Numbered from the stretch's first letter, positions 19,493 to 29,227 are shown. The stretch is DNA of 64,000 nucleotides from Oceaniglobus ichthyenteri (GCF_003057885.1 NZ_QAGK01000002.1:62001-126000); one strand, 5' to 3'. The notes: generated by a model not told the origin, from the sequence alone. Program-made: numbers and translations.

Positions 19493-20920
19493 TCAGCCCC
19501 CCATCGCCCAGGGCCCGTGATAATCCTTGCCATCGCGGTCCGTGCGCTCAAACCCGTGGGCGCCAAAGAAATCGCGCTGACCCTGGATCATGTTGGCGGT
19601 GCTGCGCGCGGTGCGCATCATGTCAAACCAGGTGACAGCCGCCGAAAGGGCCGGCACGGCCAGACCATGGGACAGCGCGGTGGCGACGGTGGTGCGCAGG
19701 GCGGGCATGTGTTGCTCTACCAGATCATGAAAGAACGGCGCGAAAATCAGATTGTCATCGGGCGCGGATTCAAGGGCCGAGGCCATATCATTCAACATCG
19801 AACTGCGGATGATGCAGCCTTCGCGCCAGACGCGCGCCACCTCGGGCATGGGCAGGCCCCAATCGTAATGGGCCGACGCGGCGTGCAGCAAATCGAACCC
19901 TTGGGCATAACACATGATCTTGCCCGCGATCATCGCCCCTTCCAGCGTATCGTCCGACAGCGTCCCTTCGGGCAATAACAGCGGTGCGGCGCCAAAACTG
20001 TCCTGACCGCGCTGGCGCTGTTGCAGCCGCGCCGATGTATTGCGCGCACATACCGCGGCCTCGATCACCGGAATCGGTGCGCCCAGATGCTGTGCCTCGA
20101 TCACGGTCCAGCGGCCGGTGCCTTTTTGGCCCGCTTTGTCCAGAATGATATCCAACATCGGCTTGCCGGTCTCCGGGTCGGTGGCGGTGGCCACCTTGCC
20201 CGATATTTCAACCAGATAGGATTGCAGCGGGCCTTCGTTCCATTTGGCGAATGTCGCGCCGATGCGGGCGGCATCGCGGCCCATCCCATCGCGGAAAATA
20301 CCATAGGTTTCGGCGATCATCTGCATATCGGCGTATTCGATGCCGTTGTGCACCGCCTTAACGAAATGGCCCGCGCCGCCGGTGCCCATCCAGGTGGCAC
20401 AGGGCGTATCACCGTATTTTGCCGCAATCGATTCCAGCACATTCGCCACCCGATCCCAATGATCGCGCGGCCCGCCGCCCATGATGCTGGGCCCATGGCG
20501 CGCGCCCTCTTCGCCGCCCGACACGCCCATGCCGATGAACGGCACGCCCGCCGCTTCGGCCTCTTGCGCGCGGCGGTTGGTGTCGTGGAAATTGGCATTG
20601 CCCGCATCAATGATCAGATCGTCATCGTTCAACAAAGGGCGCAGGGCGGCGATCACCTTGTCGACCGGCGCACCGGCATCCACCATCAGAATGATCGCGC
20701 GCGGCGTTGCCAGGGATTGCACGAAGCCTTCCAAACTGTCGGCCGGCGTCAGACGGTCGGCCAGGGCCGGTTCATTGGCGCGGGTGTGGGCGATGAAATC
20801 ATCGGTCTTGGATGTGGTGCGGTTGTAAACCGCCAGCGGTTCGGCATTTTCAGCAATGTTCAAGGCCAGGGCGCGGCCCATTGTTCCCAGGCCGATCAGG
20901 CCGATGCGAGGGTGTGTCAT
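19493..20920 (-). CDS. gnd: 6-phosphogluconate dehydrogenase (decarboxylating)
   Basis: The 475-residue long-form enzyme oxidises 6-phosphogluconate to ribulose 5-phosphate, CO2 and NADPH. The NADP-binding GLIGLGTMGRALALNIAE lies at the N-terminus, followed by the substrate segment GVSGGEEGARHGPSIM and KAVHNGIEYADMQ. The ATG at 20920 overlaps the stop of the gluconolactonase gene as ATGA, so the two are probably coupled. A longer frame upstream lies wholly inside that gene. The coupling suggests oxidation of gluconate-type substrates rather than only housekeeping use. Confidence 0.96.
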   Translation of the reverse strand: MTHPRIGLIGLGTMGRALALNIAENAEPLAVYNRTTSKTDDFIAHTRANEPALADRLTPADSLEGFVQSLATPRAIILMVDAGAPVDKVIAALRPLLNDDDLIIDAGNANFHDTNRRAQEAEAAGVPFIGMGVSGGEEGARHGPSIMGGGPRDHWDRVANVLESIAAKYGDTPCATWMGTGGAGHFVKAVHNGIEYADMQMIAETYGIFRDGMGRDAARIGATFAKWNEGPLQSYLVEISGKVATATDPETGKPMLDIILDKAGQKGTGRWTVIEAQHLGAPIPVIEAAVCARNTSARLQQRQRGQDSFGAAPLLLPEGTLSDDTLEGAMIAGKIMCYAQGFDLLHAASAHYDWGLPMPEVARVWREGCIIRSSMLNDMASALESAPDDNLIFAPFFHDLVEQHMPALRTTVATALSHGLAVPALSAAVTWFDMMRTARSTANMIQGQRDFFGAHGFERTDRDGKDYHGPWAMGG

Positions 20921-21813
20921 GGTTTTTGTGCCCCTTGGCGGTTGAGTGTGATTGAATAAAGGCTGGTCGTGGCAGTGATGAAGAGCTGATGTTTCGCATG
21001 GCCCCCGAAACAGATGTTCGAAACGATTTCGGGCACCGGAATGTGGCCCAGCAACGTCCCGTCCGGGGCATAACAATACACGCCATCCCCCGCCGAGGTC
21101 CAGAAGTTGCCATCGGTATCACAGCGGATTCCATCGGACGCGCCCACCGGCACCTTGCAAAACACATCGCCACCACTCAGCGTGCCATCGCCGGTCACGG
21201 TATAGGCGCGCACATTTTGCACATCGTCGGTGTACATCCGGCCCGTGTCAGCCACGTAAAGCCGGGTTTCATCGGGCGAAAAACACAACCCGTTCGGCGC
21301 GTTGATACCCGGTGTCGCAACCCGCCGAATGCCGCTTTCATCGACCCGGTACACCGAGAGCGGCTGCTGCGCCGTAGCGGCATAGCCTTCGTAATTGGTC
21401 ATGATGCCATAATGGGGATCGGAAAACCAAATGCTGCCATCGGATTTCACCACCACATCATTGGGTGAATTCAGCGGCTTCCCTTCATAACTGTCGGCGA
21501 TCACGGTGATCGTGCCATCATGTTCGGTGCGCGTCACCCGCCGCGCCCCGTGTTCGCATGACACCAACCGGCCCAGCCCATCCCGGGTGTGGCCATTGGC
21601 GTAATTGGACGGCGCCCGATAGGTGGTGATGCCACTTTCACGGGTCCAGCGCAGGATCCTGTTATTGGGAATATCGGAAAACAACAGGCAATCCGCATCG
21701 CCAAACCAGACCGGGCCTTCGGTCCAGTCAAATCCGGTGGCCAGCTTTTTCAATGGCGCGTTGAACATGACAAAACGTTCAAAACGGGGATCGTGTGCGG
21801 TGTAAAAAGTCAT
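20917..21813 (-). CDS. SMP-30/gluconolactonase family protein
   Basis: The 298-residue beta-propeller-type lactonase has the signatures EGPVWFGDADCLLFSDIPNN, NGHTRDGLGRLVSCEHG, NSPNDVVVKSDGSIWFSDPHYG, and a metal-site NAPNGLCFSPDE. Such enzymes hydrolyse glucono- or related sugar lactones to the acid. There is no signal peptide, so it acts in the cytoplasm. It is coupled to gnd by a 4-base overlap and is near idnD/idnO, which fits sugar-acid catabolism. The precise lactone is not determinable. Confidence 0.88.
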   Translation of the reverse strand: MTFYTAHDPRFERFVMFNAPLKKLATGFDWTEGPVWFGDADCLLFSDIPNNRILRWTRESGITTYRAPSNYANGHTRDGLGRLVSCEHGARRVTRTEHDGTITVIADSYEGKPLNSPNDVVVKSDGSIWFSDPHYGIMTNYEGYAATAQQPLSVYRVDESGIRRVATPGINAPNGLCFSPDETRLYVADTGRMYTDDVQNVRAYTVTGDGTLSGGDVFCKVPVGASDGIRCDTDGNFWTSAGDGVYCYAPDGTLLGHIPVPEIVSNICFGGHAKHQLFITATTSLYSITLNRQGAQKP

Positions 21814-21893
21814 GATGTCCCTCTGCTCTGGTCGGATCTGGCAGCAGTTGTTAGGTATGGGGCCAAGTTTGATAAATCATGGATGGATATACA

Positions 21894-22313
21894 ATGGTCT
21901 TTACCGAAACAACGACACGCCTGACCCACGCCGGCGCAATCGAGATGGTCACAGCCGCCATCGCCAAGGCCGAAGAGATCGGCCAACCCCAGTGTATCGT
22001 TGTCGTTGATGCCAGCGGTGAAACAATCGCCGAATTGCGGATGAGCGGGGCGAAATACCTGTCGTTGAAATCGGCCCGTACCAAGGCGCGCACAGCCGCC
22101 AGCAACCGCACGCCCAGCGCCAACATCCCCGAAGCGATCCGTGTTGGCATTGTCGGGGCCACGCAAAACCACGTCACCGCCCTGCCCGGTGGCTTGCCCA
22201 TCGTCATCGCCGACGAATGCATCGGCGGAATCGGCATCGGCTCGGGCTCGGGCGATCAGGATATCGCGGTGGCGAATGCCGCCCTGGCGGCAATTGGCGC
22301 GACGGAATTTTAA
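21894..22313 (+). CDS. GlcG/HbpS family heme-degrading-like protein
   Basis: The 139-residue protein matches the GlcG/HbpS fold: an N-terminal helix (AIEMVTAAIAKAEEIG), VVVDASGETIAELRM, and the conserved C-terminus GGLPIVIADECIGGIGIGSGS followed by QDIAVANAAL. Members are found next to glycolate, propanediol and sugar-acid genes, and some bind heme; the role here is unknown. I prefer the ATG at 21894, which has GGATGG upstream; an ATG at 21879 adds five residues. It is divergent from gluconolactonase and converges on idnD. Confidence 0.8.
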   Translation: MVFTETTTRLTHAGAIEMVTAAIAKAEEIGQPQCIVVVDASGETIAELRMSGAKYLSLKSARTKARTAASNRTPSANIPEAIRVGIVGATQNHVTALPGGLPIVIADECIGGIGIGSGSGDQDIAVANAALAAIGATEF

Positions 22314-22320
22314 AACAGCG

Positions 22321-23361
22321 TCAGTCAAAGGCGATCTGCACCTTCATCGCTTGGGTGCGGTCGCCGGCCAGATCGAACGCTGTTACCGCTTCGGTCAGGG
22401 GCAGGGTTTGGGTGATCAACGGTTGCACCTTGATCAGCCCCTTTTGCATCAGCGCCACGCCGGTGTGAAATTCCGAATGAAACCGGAAACTGCCGATCCA
22501 GTTCAGCTCTTTCGCGGTCATCGCCTGTAATGGCAGGGTCATATCCCCGCCCAAACCCAATTGCATGATCACGCCGCCCGGCTTCATCGCAGGCACCGCC
22601 GCGGCCAAGGCGGGGGGTGATCCGCTGCATTCAAAGCAGATGTCAAACTGGCCCTTTTCAGCGTGCCAGGGGTGCAACGCGTCTGGATTGGTTTTCATGT
22701 TCAGGGTTTGATCGGCACCGTTGGCCGCCGCGACACCCAAGGTAAAATCCGACAGATCGGTGGCCACGATGGTTTCTGCCCCGGCCCGGCGCGCCGCCAG
22801 AATGGTCAGCACGCCAATCGGGCCACAGCCGGTGACCAACACCCGTTTGCCCAACATCCCGCCCACCCGGCGCACCGCATGCAGAGACACGGCCAAGGGT
22901 TCGGCCATTGCCGCCTCGCCCGCTGTCAAACCATCGGCCACTGCGCATTGGCTGGCCTCGGCAATCAAGGTTTCGCGAAACGCGCCCTGAATATGGGGAA
23001 ACGGCATGGCCGAGCCGTAAAACCGCATGTTGAGGCAGTGATTATGCGCGCCCTCATGGCAAAACCGGCAGTCATAACAGGGACGCGAGGGCGAAACCGC
23101 CACCAATTGCCCCTCTGCCAGCCCGCTCACACCTTCACCCAGGCTCTCAATATATCCCGACACCTCATGGCCCAGGATCATCGGCTCACGCAGCCGCACC
23201 GCGCCAAACCCACCGTGGTTGTAATAATGCAGATCCGATCCACAAATCCCGCCCGCCGCCATGCGCAGACGCACCTGCCCGGGCCCCGGCGCGCCGGTTT
23301 CGGTATGCTCGATGCGCAAATCCTTTGCGCCATGGGCGACGATGGCTTGAACTGTGGTCAT
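22321..23361 (-). CDS. idnD: L-idonate 5-dehydrogenase (zinc-dependent MDR family)
   Basis: The 346-residue medium-chain dehydrogenase has catalytic-zinc residues in GGICGSDLHYY and GHEVSGY. The structural-zinc cysteines are in CYDCRFCHEGAHNHC. The Rossmann motif is VTGCGPIGVLT. Length and the HYYNHGGFGAVRLREPM segment fit L-idonate 5-dehydrogenase, which interconverts L-idonate and 5-ketogluconate. The divergent SDR gene (IdnO-like) supports this. A longer upstream frame overlaps idnO and is ignored. Substrate could also be another polyol or sugar acid. Confidence 0.85.
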   Translation of the reverse strand: MTTVQAIVAHGAKDLRIEHTETGAPGPGQVRLRMAAGGICGSDLHYYNHGGFGAVRLREPMILGHEVSGYIESLGEGVSGLAEGQLVAVSPSRPCYDCRFCHEGAHNHCLNMRFYGSAMPFPHIQGAFRETLIAEASQCAVADGLTAGEAAMAEPLAVSLHAVRRVGGMLGKRVLVTGCGPIGVLTILAARRAGAETIVATDLSDFTLGVAAANGADQTLNMKTNPDALHPWHAEKGQFDICFECSGSPPALAAAVPAMKPGGVIMQLGLGGDMTLPLQAMTAKELNWIGSFRFHSEFHTGVALMQKGLIKVQPLITQTLPLTEAVTAFDLAGDRTQAMKVQIAFD

Positions 23362-23379
23362 GGGGCCTCGGGCGATTGA

Positions 23380-23408
23380 TTGACAGGCAGTGTTAACGTT
23401 ATCATAAA
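23380..23408 (+). promoter_or_regulatory. idnO promoter with embedded GntR/IdnR-like operator
   Basis: TTGACA (23380-23385) and CATAAA (23403-23408), 17 bases apart, form a good promoter 45 bases ahead of the idnO ATG. Between them lies TGTTAACGTTATCA (23391-23404), a palindrome with one mismatch. It resembles LacI-family gluconate/idonate operators (TGTTACC-GGTAACA in E. coli). A bound repressor would occlude the promoter and might also control divergent idnD. Confidence 0.5.
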
Positions 23409-23452
23409 AGCCGGGACACAGGATTGTCGAGATCAAATAAGGAGGATCGCCC

Positions 23453-24226
23453 ATGGCGCAGGGCATGGAATTGTTCGCATTGCATGGTAAACGGGCGCTG
23501 GTGACCGGATCATCCCAAGGGATCGGGTTTGCCCTTGCGCGCGGTCTGGCCGCTGCCGGGGCCGAAGTGGTTTTGAACGGGCGGGACGTGGCCAAGATGA
23601 ACGCCGCCGCCGATACATTGCGCGGTGAGGGGGCAATCGTGCACACCTTGGCGTTCGATGTGACCGACGCCGCCGCGGTGGCATCGGCCATTGACGGGTT
23701 TGAGGCCGAAACCGGCCCGATCGACATTCTGATCAACAACGCCGGAATGCAGCACCGCACCCCGTTAGAGGATTTTCCTGCCGACGCTTTTGAACGCCTG
23801 ATGAAAACCAACGTAACTTCGGTTTTTCTGGTTGGTCAGGCCGTGGCGCGGCACATGATCAAACGCGGCGCTGGCAAGATCGTCAACATCGCATCGGTGC
23901 AAACCGCGCTCGCCCGCCCCGGCATCGCCCCCTATACGGCAACCAAGGGCGCGGTTGCCAACCTGACCAAAGGCATGGCCACCGATTGGGCCAAACACGG
24001 GTTGCAATGCAACGCCATCGCGCCGGGCTATTTCGACACGCCGCTGAATGCCGCCTTGGTGGCCGACCCCGAATTTACGACCTGGCTGGAAAAACGCACG
24101 CCTGCCGGGCGCTGGGGCCAGGTGGATGAATTGGTCGGGGCCTGTGTGTTTTTATCGGGGCCTGCGTCCAGTTTCGTGAATGGCCACACGTTGTTCGTGG
24201 ACGGTGGGATCACCGCGTCTTTGTAA
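23453..24226 (+). CDS. idnO: SDR family oxidoreductase, gluconate 5-dehydrogenase type
   Basis: The 257-residue short-chain dehydrogenase has TGSSQGIG (cofactor), NNAG, a catalytic Ser in NIASVQ and YTATK (Tyr-x-x-x-Lys). Sequence details such as MELFALHGKRALVTGSSQGIG and GYFDTPLNAALV match gluconate 5-dehydrogenase, which reduces 5-ketogluconate to gluconate. With idnD it would convert L-idonate to gluconate. Start at 23453 follows AAGGAGGATCGCCC; a second ATG four codons later is possible. A terminator-like hairpin lies after the stop. Confidence 0.85.
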   Translation: MAQGMELFALHGKRALVTGSSQGIGFALARGLAAAGAEVVLNGRDVAKMNAAADTLRGEGAIVHTLAFDVTDAAAVASAIDGFEAETGPIDILINNAGMQHRTPLEDFPADAFERLMKTNVTSVFLVGQAVARHMIKRGAGKIVNIASVQTALARPGIAPYTATKGAVANLTKGMATDWAKHGLQCNAIAPGYFDTPLNAALVADPEFTTWLEKRTPAGRWGQVDELVGACVFLSGPASSFVNGHTLFVDGGITASL

Positions 24227-24253
24227 GCGGCGGATTTGGATATTTTTAGCAAG

Positions 24254-24294
24254 AAAAAACCAATGGCCGGTGGCAGGCCGGGCCTGTGGTTTTT
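24254..24294. terminator. bidirectional terminator between idnO and lolD
   Basis: AAAAAACCA (24254-24262) can pair with TGGTTTTT (24287-24294), enclosing a GC-rich GGCC-containing loop. This gives A-runs on one side and T-runs on the other on both strands. It sits between the stops of convergent idnO and lolD and so can serve both. A GGATATTTTT element precedes it at 24238. Confidence 0.55.
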
Positions 24295-24297
24295 GGC

Positions 24298-24975
24298 TTA
24301 GATCAGTTTTCCATCGCTGAGGCGCAATGTGCGATCCATCCGTGCGGCCAGTTCCAGATTGTGGGTGGCGATCACTGCCGACAGGCCCGTGGTGCGCACC
24401 AGATCCATCAGGGCGGCGAACACCGCATCGGATGTAGTGGGGTCAAGGTTGCCGGTCGGCTCATCCGCCAACAACAGTTTTGGCCCATTGGCCAAGGCGC
24501 GGCACACGGCCACACGCTGCTGTTCGCCCCCCGACAGGGCGCTGGGCCGGTGGCTGGCCCGGTGGCCAACGCCGACCTTTTGCAGCAGATCGGTGGCGCG
24601 GGTTGCCGCCGCCGCGCTGTCAACGCCATTGGCCAGTTGCGGCAGGGTGATGTTTTCCAACGCGCTGAATTCGGGCAACAGATGATGGAACTGATAGACA
24701 AAGCCGATGTCGCCCCGGCGCGCAGCGGTGCGGCGACGATCCGACAGGCCGGTCATGTCTTGCCCTCCCAGCACCACACGCCCGGCATCCGGCGTATCAA
24801 GCAGCCCCGCGATATGCAGCAGCGTTGATTTGCCCGCCCCTGAAGGCGCGATCACCGCCACAACCTCACCCCGCGCGACGGTCAGGTTGATGCCACTCAG
24901 CACCTGAACCGCATTGGCGGCACCTTTGTTATAGGTCTTTTCGATCCCGTCGAGGACCAGCACCGGATCACTCAT
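24298..24975 (-). CDS. lolD: lipoprotein-releasing ABC transporter ATP-binding protein
   Basis: The 225-residue ATPase has Walker A PSGAGKST, signature [15 protein letters not shown] and Walker [13 protein letters not shown]; the last feature is typical of the LolD/MacB group. It powers release of outer-membrane lipoproteins from the inner membrane to LolA. The ATG at 24975 lies 8 bases inside the lolC-type permease gene upstream, so translation is probably coupled. Confidence 0.93.
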   Translation of the reverse strand: MSDPVLVLDGIEKTYNKGAANAVQVLSGINLTVARGEVVAVIAPSGAGKSTLLHIAGLLDTPDAGRVVLGGQDMTGLSDRRRTAARRGDIGFVYQFHHLLPEFSALENITLPQLANGVDSAAAATRATDLLQKVGVGHRASHRPSALSGGEQQRVAVCRALANGPKLLLADEPTGNLDPTTSDAVFAALMDLVRTTGLSAVIATHNLELAARMDRTLRLSDGKLI

Positions 24976-26254
24976 ATCGCAATGCCTCAACCGGGTTCAT
25001 CCGCGCCGCGCGACGGGCGGGAAAAATGGTGACGATAAAGGACAGGCCCAGCGACAGCGCCACCGCCGACATCACATCGTCAAACTCCAACTTGGCCGGC
25101 AAGGCATAAATGCCCCGGATCGACGGATCCCAGACGCCGCCACCCGACACATAGTTGACCAAGGAAAAAATTGGATCAATCCAGATGGCAAACGCCACGC
25201 CCAGTATCACGCCCAGCCCGGTGCCGATGATGCCAGTAAACGCGCCACAGATGAAAAACACGCGCAAAACGCTGCCTTCGGTCAATCCGATGGTGCGTAA
25301 AATCCCGATATCGCGGCCCTTGTTTTTGACCAACATGATCAGGCCCGACACAATGTTCATCGCCGCGATCAGAACCAGAATCGACAGGATAATGAACATC
25401 ACATTGTCTTCGATATCGAGCGCGCGCAGAAAGCTGCCCGAGGCATCGCGCCAGGTCCAGATCATCGCCAGATCACCGCCCGCCTGCAACAGCGGCAGGG
25501 TCAGTTGATCGATCTGCTCGGGCTGTTCCACCATCACCTCAAGCTCATCAGCCACGCCTTCGCGGTTGAAATACGCCTGGGCCTCGGTGAACGGCATGTA
25601 AACGCGCGTGCGGTCAATATCATATCGCCCGGCGGTGAAAATATACACCACGTCATAATTGCTGACCCGGGGCGAGGTGCCAAAAGCGGTTTTCACACCG
25701 TTGGGCGAAATCAGAGTGATCTTATCGCCCAAAACCAGGCCCAATTCGCGCGCGACACCGCTGCCGATGGCGACACCGTTGGGAAAATCGCCGATGTTGC
25801 CGATGGCATCCAGCGGATCGGATATGCGCGGGATGGTTTGCAGATCGGCGGGGGCGATGCCAAACACCTCAACCCCCGATGTGGCCGAGCGGTGCGAGGC
25901 CATCACCTGCCCTTTGATCAAAGGCGCAACACGGGTCACGCCATCGACCGCGCGCACCCGGTCGGCCATTTCCAGATAATCGGGGATGGTGCGGGTTGTC
26001 TGGCCGTTTTCATTGACGCGCAGGGTGGAATAGACCGTCACATGGGCGTTGGCCCCCAGGATGGTATCGACGAATTCTTCGCGAAATCCGCTGCGCACCG
26101 CGAGGGTGGCAATCAGGGCGAACACCGCCAGTGTAATCCCGATCAGCGAAATCCAGGTCATCACGCTGACGCCGCCCTCGGCCCGCTTGGCGCGCAAATA
26201 GCGCCAGGCGATCATCCATTCAAACCGGGCAAACGGGGCGGTGCGACCTGTCAC
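24968..26254 (-). CDS. lolC: lipoprotein-releasing system transmembrane protein (LolC/LolE type)
   Basis: The 428-residue FtsX-family permease has one N-terminal transmembrane helix (about 30-50), a large periplasmic loop (MacB-like), and three C-terminal helices. The N-terminus [22 protein letters not shown] is typical of LolC/E. Only one such permease gene is here, so it probably acts as a homodimer with LolD, as often in alphaproteobacteria. The start is GTG at 26254, preceded by AAAGGGTTG. It lies 23 bases downstream of proS. Confidence 0.92.
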   Translation of the reverse strand: MTGRTAPFARFEWMIAWRYLRAKRAEGGVSVMTWISLIGITLAVFALIATLAVRSGFREEFVDTILGANAHVTVYSTLRVNENGQTTRTIPDYLEMADRVRAVDGVTRVAPLIKGQVMASHRSATSGVEVFGIAPADLQTIPRISDPLDAIGNIGDFPNGVAIGSGVARELGLVLGDKITLISPNGVKTAFGTSPRVSNYDVVYIFTAGRYDIDRTRVYMPFTEAQAYFNREGVADELEVMVEQPEQIDQLTLPLLQAGGDLAMIWTWRDASGSFLRALDIEDNVMFIILSILVLIAAMNIVSGLIMLVKNKGRDIGILRTIGLTEGSVLRVFFICGAFTGIIGTGLGVILGVAFAIWIDPIFSLVNYVSGGGVWDPSIRGIYALPAKLEFDDVMSAVALSLGLSFIVTIFPARRAARMNPVEALRYE

Positions 26255-26277
26255 AATATCAACCCTTTCTTGGGGCC

Positions 26278-27618
26278 TCAGGCGGATTTGCCATAGATTT
26301 CGGCAATCCGGGCCACGGCCGCCTCGGGCGACACTTCTTCGCTTTCCCCACTGCGGCGCGAGGTCAGTTCAACCATGCCGTTTTTCAATCCGCGCGGCCC
26401 GACAGTGATGCGCCAGGGCAGGCCGATCAGATCCATAGTGGCGAATTTACCCCCTGCCCGTTCGTCGCGGTCATCATACAGAGGCTCAAGCCCCAGATTG
26501 GTGAGCGCGGCATAGAGGGTTTCGCAGGCGGCATCTGTCGCGCTGTCGCCTTGGCGCAGGTTGACGATACCGGCGTGAAACGGGGTCACGCCTTCGGGCC
26601 AGATGATGCCTTTGTCGTCATGGCTGGCCTCGATGATTGCACCCAACAGGCGCGAAACGCCAATGCCGTGGCTGCCCATATGCACTGGCACCTTGTTGCC
26701 TTTGCCATCATCGACCATCGCGCCCAAGGCTTCGGAATATTTGGTACCGAAGTAAAAGATCTGCCCCACTTCGATGCCGCGCGCACTGCGGCGCCGCGCC
26801 TCGGGGATTTTTTCAAACTCCGCTTCATCGTGGGTTTCATCGGTACGGGCATAACGGGCGGTGAATTCTTCCATCACGGCGGCGCATTGTTCAACATTGT
26901 CATAATCAATGTCACGCTCACCAAATGTCAGATCGGTGATTTCGCTGTCATAGAACACTTCGGATTCGCCGGTTTCGGCCAGCACCAGAAATTCATGGGT
27001 GTCATCGCCGCCAATCGGGCCGGAATCCGCGCGCATGGGAATCGCCTGAAGGCCCAGCCGTTCGTAGGTGCGCAGATAAGTAACCAGATGGCGGTTATAG
27101 GCGTGCAGCGCGTCCTCTTTGGTCAGATCAAAGTTGTACCCGTCCTTCATCAGAAATTCGCGCCCCCGCATCACGCCAAACCGGGGGCGGATTTCATCGC
27201 GGAACTTCCACTGGATATGATAAAGGGTCAGGGGCAAGTCTTTGTAACTGCCCACGGCCCCTTTGAAAATGTCGGTGATCATTTCTTCGTTGGTCGGACC
27301 ATACAACATGTCACGCCCGTGCCGGTCGGTAATGCGCAGCATTTCGGGGCCATAGGCATCATAGCGCCCGGATTCGCGCCACAAATCGGCACTTTGCAGG
27401 GTGGGCATCAACATCGGGATGTGGCCTGCGCGCTGCTGTTCTTCGTGAACGATGTTTTCGATGTTTTTCAACACCTTATATCCCAGAGGCAACCACGAGT
27501 AAATGCCCGCGCTGGCCTGTTTTATCATCCCGGCGCGCAGCATCAGGCGGTGCGATACGATTTGCGCCTCGGATGGCGTTTCTTTCAGGACGGGCAGAAA
27601 ATAGCGGGACAGGCGCAT
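26278..27618 (-). CDS. proS: prolyl-tRNA synthetase, short alphaproteobacterial type
   Basis: The 446-residue class II synthetase charges tRNA-Pro. It starts [30 protein letters not shown], given here in part, and has the class II motif regions around [17 protein letters not shown] and the motif-3-like [13 protein letters not shown]. Standard bacterial ProRS is about 570 residues because of an editing insertion. At 446 residues this one lacks the full insertion, as in other alphaproteobacteria, which use separate trans-editing proteins. It heads the proS-lolC-lolD run. Confidence 0.96.
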   Translation of the reverse strand: MRLSRYFLPVLKETPSEAQIVSHRLMLRAGMIKQASAGIYSWLPLGYKVLKNIENIVHEEQQRAGHIPMLMPTLQSADLWRESGRYDAYGPEMLRITDRHGRDMLYGPTNEEMITDIFKGAVGSYKDLPLTLYHIQWKFRDEIRPRFGVMRGREFLMKDGYNFDLTKEDALHAYNRHLVTYLRTYERLGLQAIPMRADSGPIGGDDTHEFLVLAETGESEVFYDSEITDLTFGERDIDYDNVEQCAAVMEEFTARYARTDETHDEAEFEKIPEARRRSARGIEVGQIFYFGTKYSEALGAMVDDGKGNKVPVHMGSHGIGVSRLLGAIIEASHDDKGIIWPEGVTPFHAGIVNLRQGDSATDAACETLYAALTNLGLEPLYDDRDERAGGKFATMDLIGLPWRITVGPRGLKNGMVELTSRRSGESEEVSPEAAVARIAEIYGKSA

Positions 27619-28157
27619 GTGGGGAAACCCTGGTATGATATGACGTTGTCGGGTGGTTTAGACGGGGTGCGGCGGGCAAGCAAGGCGCAGAGCGGTGTTT
27701 CGCCCCATAACGGGTATAGGATTGCCCCTGCGCAATGGGTGAAAAGTATTGTGGGCATACGGAAATCCATTGGTACCGCCCGCAGGGTTTACAAACGCGG
27801 CAGCCCACCAAACGCAAATGGGGAAGATTGCGGGATGCGATCTTCCCCAAAATTGCGGCCACATCCGGGGACAGACGCACCACCTTTGCCCATTTGCGCA
27901 CGGGACAGCGCACATCGGACCATGGCGGACAACCGGGCGACCTAATGGATGGCCACGCCGATTGTCCGGGTGTTCCAAGGGATAATTCCCCGCTCACGAA
28001 ACAACATAATTGTGACGCAACGTCAGGCAAAATGAAAGTAAGGGAATCCTTACCTTGGGTCGAATGCCGCGCTGCTGCATTGCGGCGCGGCGCGCGCTGC
28101 TCTTGCGCAGGCCTGTTGGATCGGCGACAACCCCTCATCAATCAATAGGAGAGGCCC
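27619..28157. other. 539-base intergenic region between divergent proS and perM
   Basis: I find no supported gene here. The structures I can see are a hairpin with a perfect 9-bp stem, GGGGAAGAT (27820-27828) with ATCTTCCCC (27840-27848). There are also two short palindromes near perM: TGACGCAACGTCA (28013-28025) and GTAAGG-GAAT-CCTTAC (28038-28053). A long minus-strand open frame (27476-28141) crosses the proS start and looks random in composition. It may hide a small RNA or a long 5' leader. Confidence 0.5.
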
Positions 28158-29225
28158 ATGGCCCTGCCAGTGCACCAACAGGTCAAATACTGGGGCATCG
28201 CAACGGCGGTGTTTCTGATTTTATTGTGGTGGTTGGGTGATGTGATTCTGCCCTTTGTTCTGGGCGGGGCCATTGCATATATGCTGGACCCGATCGCAGA
28301 TCGGTTGCAACGCTGGGGCATGAGCCGGGTTTGGGCCACGGTTGTCATCACCATCGTCGGATTGCTGTTTTTCGTGGTTCTGGCGCTGGCGGTTATTCCC
28401 ACACTGGTCAATCAGGCGGCGGGGCTGGTCGAATCGGCGCCGAAAATCGCCAACAATCTGCAAACTTTTCTGACCGAGCGGTTTCCCAGCATCATGGACG
28501 AAGGATCGGTCGTGCGCCGTTCTCTGGTCAGCATTGGCGAAACCATCCAAAGCCGCGGCGGTGAGGTAATGAACGGGCTGCTGTCATCGGTCAGTGGCAT
28601 CGTCAACGTTTTGGTGTTGTTTGTGATCGTGCCGGTGGTGGCGTTTTACCTGCTGCTGGATTGGGACAACATGATCGCCAAGATCGACAAACTGATCCCG
28701 CGCGATCATGTGGCCACCGTGCGCCAGATTGCCCGCGACATCGATGCCACATTGGCCGGGTTCATCCGCGGTCAGGGAACAGTATGCCTGATCCTTGGGG
28801 TCTATTACGCGGGGGCGCTGGCGCTGGTCGGGTTGAACTTTGGTTTGGTCATCGGGGCAATTGCCGGGTTTTTGACGTTTATCCCCTATGTCGGGGCCGT
28901 GGTCGGCGGTGCGCTGGCCATCGGTCTGGCGCTGTTTCAGTTCTGGGGCGAATGGGTCTGGATTTTGGCTGTGGCCGCGATCTTTTTCTCGGGGCAATTC
29001 GCCGAGGGCAACATCCTGACTCCGAAACTGGTGGGTGAATCTGTGGGGCTGCACCCTGTGTGGCTGATCTTTGCGCTGTCGGCCTTTGGCGCGCTGTTTG
29101 GATTTGTCGGCCTGTTGGTGGCGGTGCCGGTTGCGGCGTCACTGGGTGTGGTTATCCGCTATGCCCTGAAGCAATACAAACACAGCCTGCTGTACAGTGG
29201 GCTTGACCGGAACCAAGAAAAATAA
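28158..29225 (+). CDS. AI-2E family transporter (PerM/YdiK-like)
   Basis: The 355-residue membrane protein has about eight hydrophobic helices, with two at the N-terminus (about 14-36), one near 62-85, and a cluster after residue 150. The conserved loop GFIRGQGTVCLILG and the family's C-terminal LVGESVGLHPVWLIFAL and FGLVGLLVAVP-like segments are present. Members of this family export a range of substrates, so the name AI-2E does not fix the substrate. Start follows AGGAGAGG. It ends 2 bases before hdaA and so probably shares its transcript. Confidence 0.85.
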   Translation: MALPVHQQVKYWGIATAVFLILLWWLGDVILPFVLGGAIAYMLDPIADRLQRWGMSRVWATVVITIVGLLFFVVLALAVIPTLVNQAAGLVESAPKIANNLQTFLTERFPSIMDEGSVVRRSLVSIGETIQSRGGEVMNGLLSSVSGIVNVLVLFVIVPVVAFYLLLDWDNMIAKIDKLIPRDHVATVRQIARDIDATLAGFIRGQGTVCLILGVYYAGALALVGLNFGLVIGAIAGFLTFIPYVGAVVGGALAIGLALFQFWGEWVWILAVAAIFFSGQFAEGNILTPKLVGESVGLHPVWLIFALSAFGALFGFVGLLVAVPVAASLGVVIRYALKQYKHSLLYSGLDRNQEK

Positions 29226-29227
29226 TC

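Noticed and set aside
27922-27945. Short peptide ATG...MADNRAT-stop resembling the ANDN start of a tmRNA tag
   Set aside because: tmRNA tags end in Ala-Ala before the stop and need flanking tRNA-like parts; neither is present here.
27476-28141. 221-codon minus-strand frame crossing the proS start
   Set aside because: It overlaps the proS N-terminus in another frame, lacks a ribosome binding site and resembles no family.
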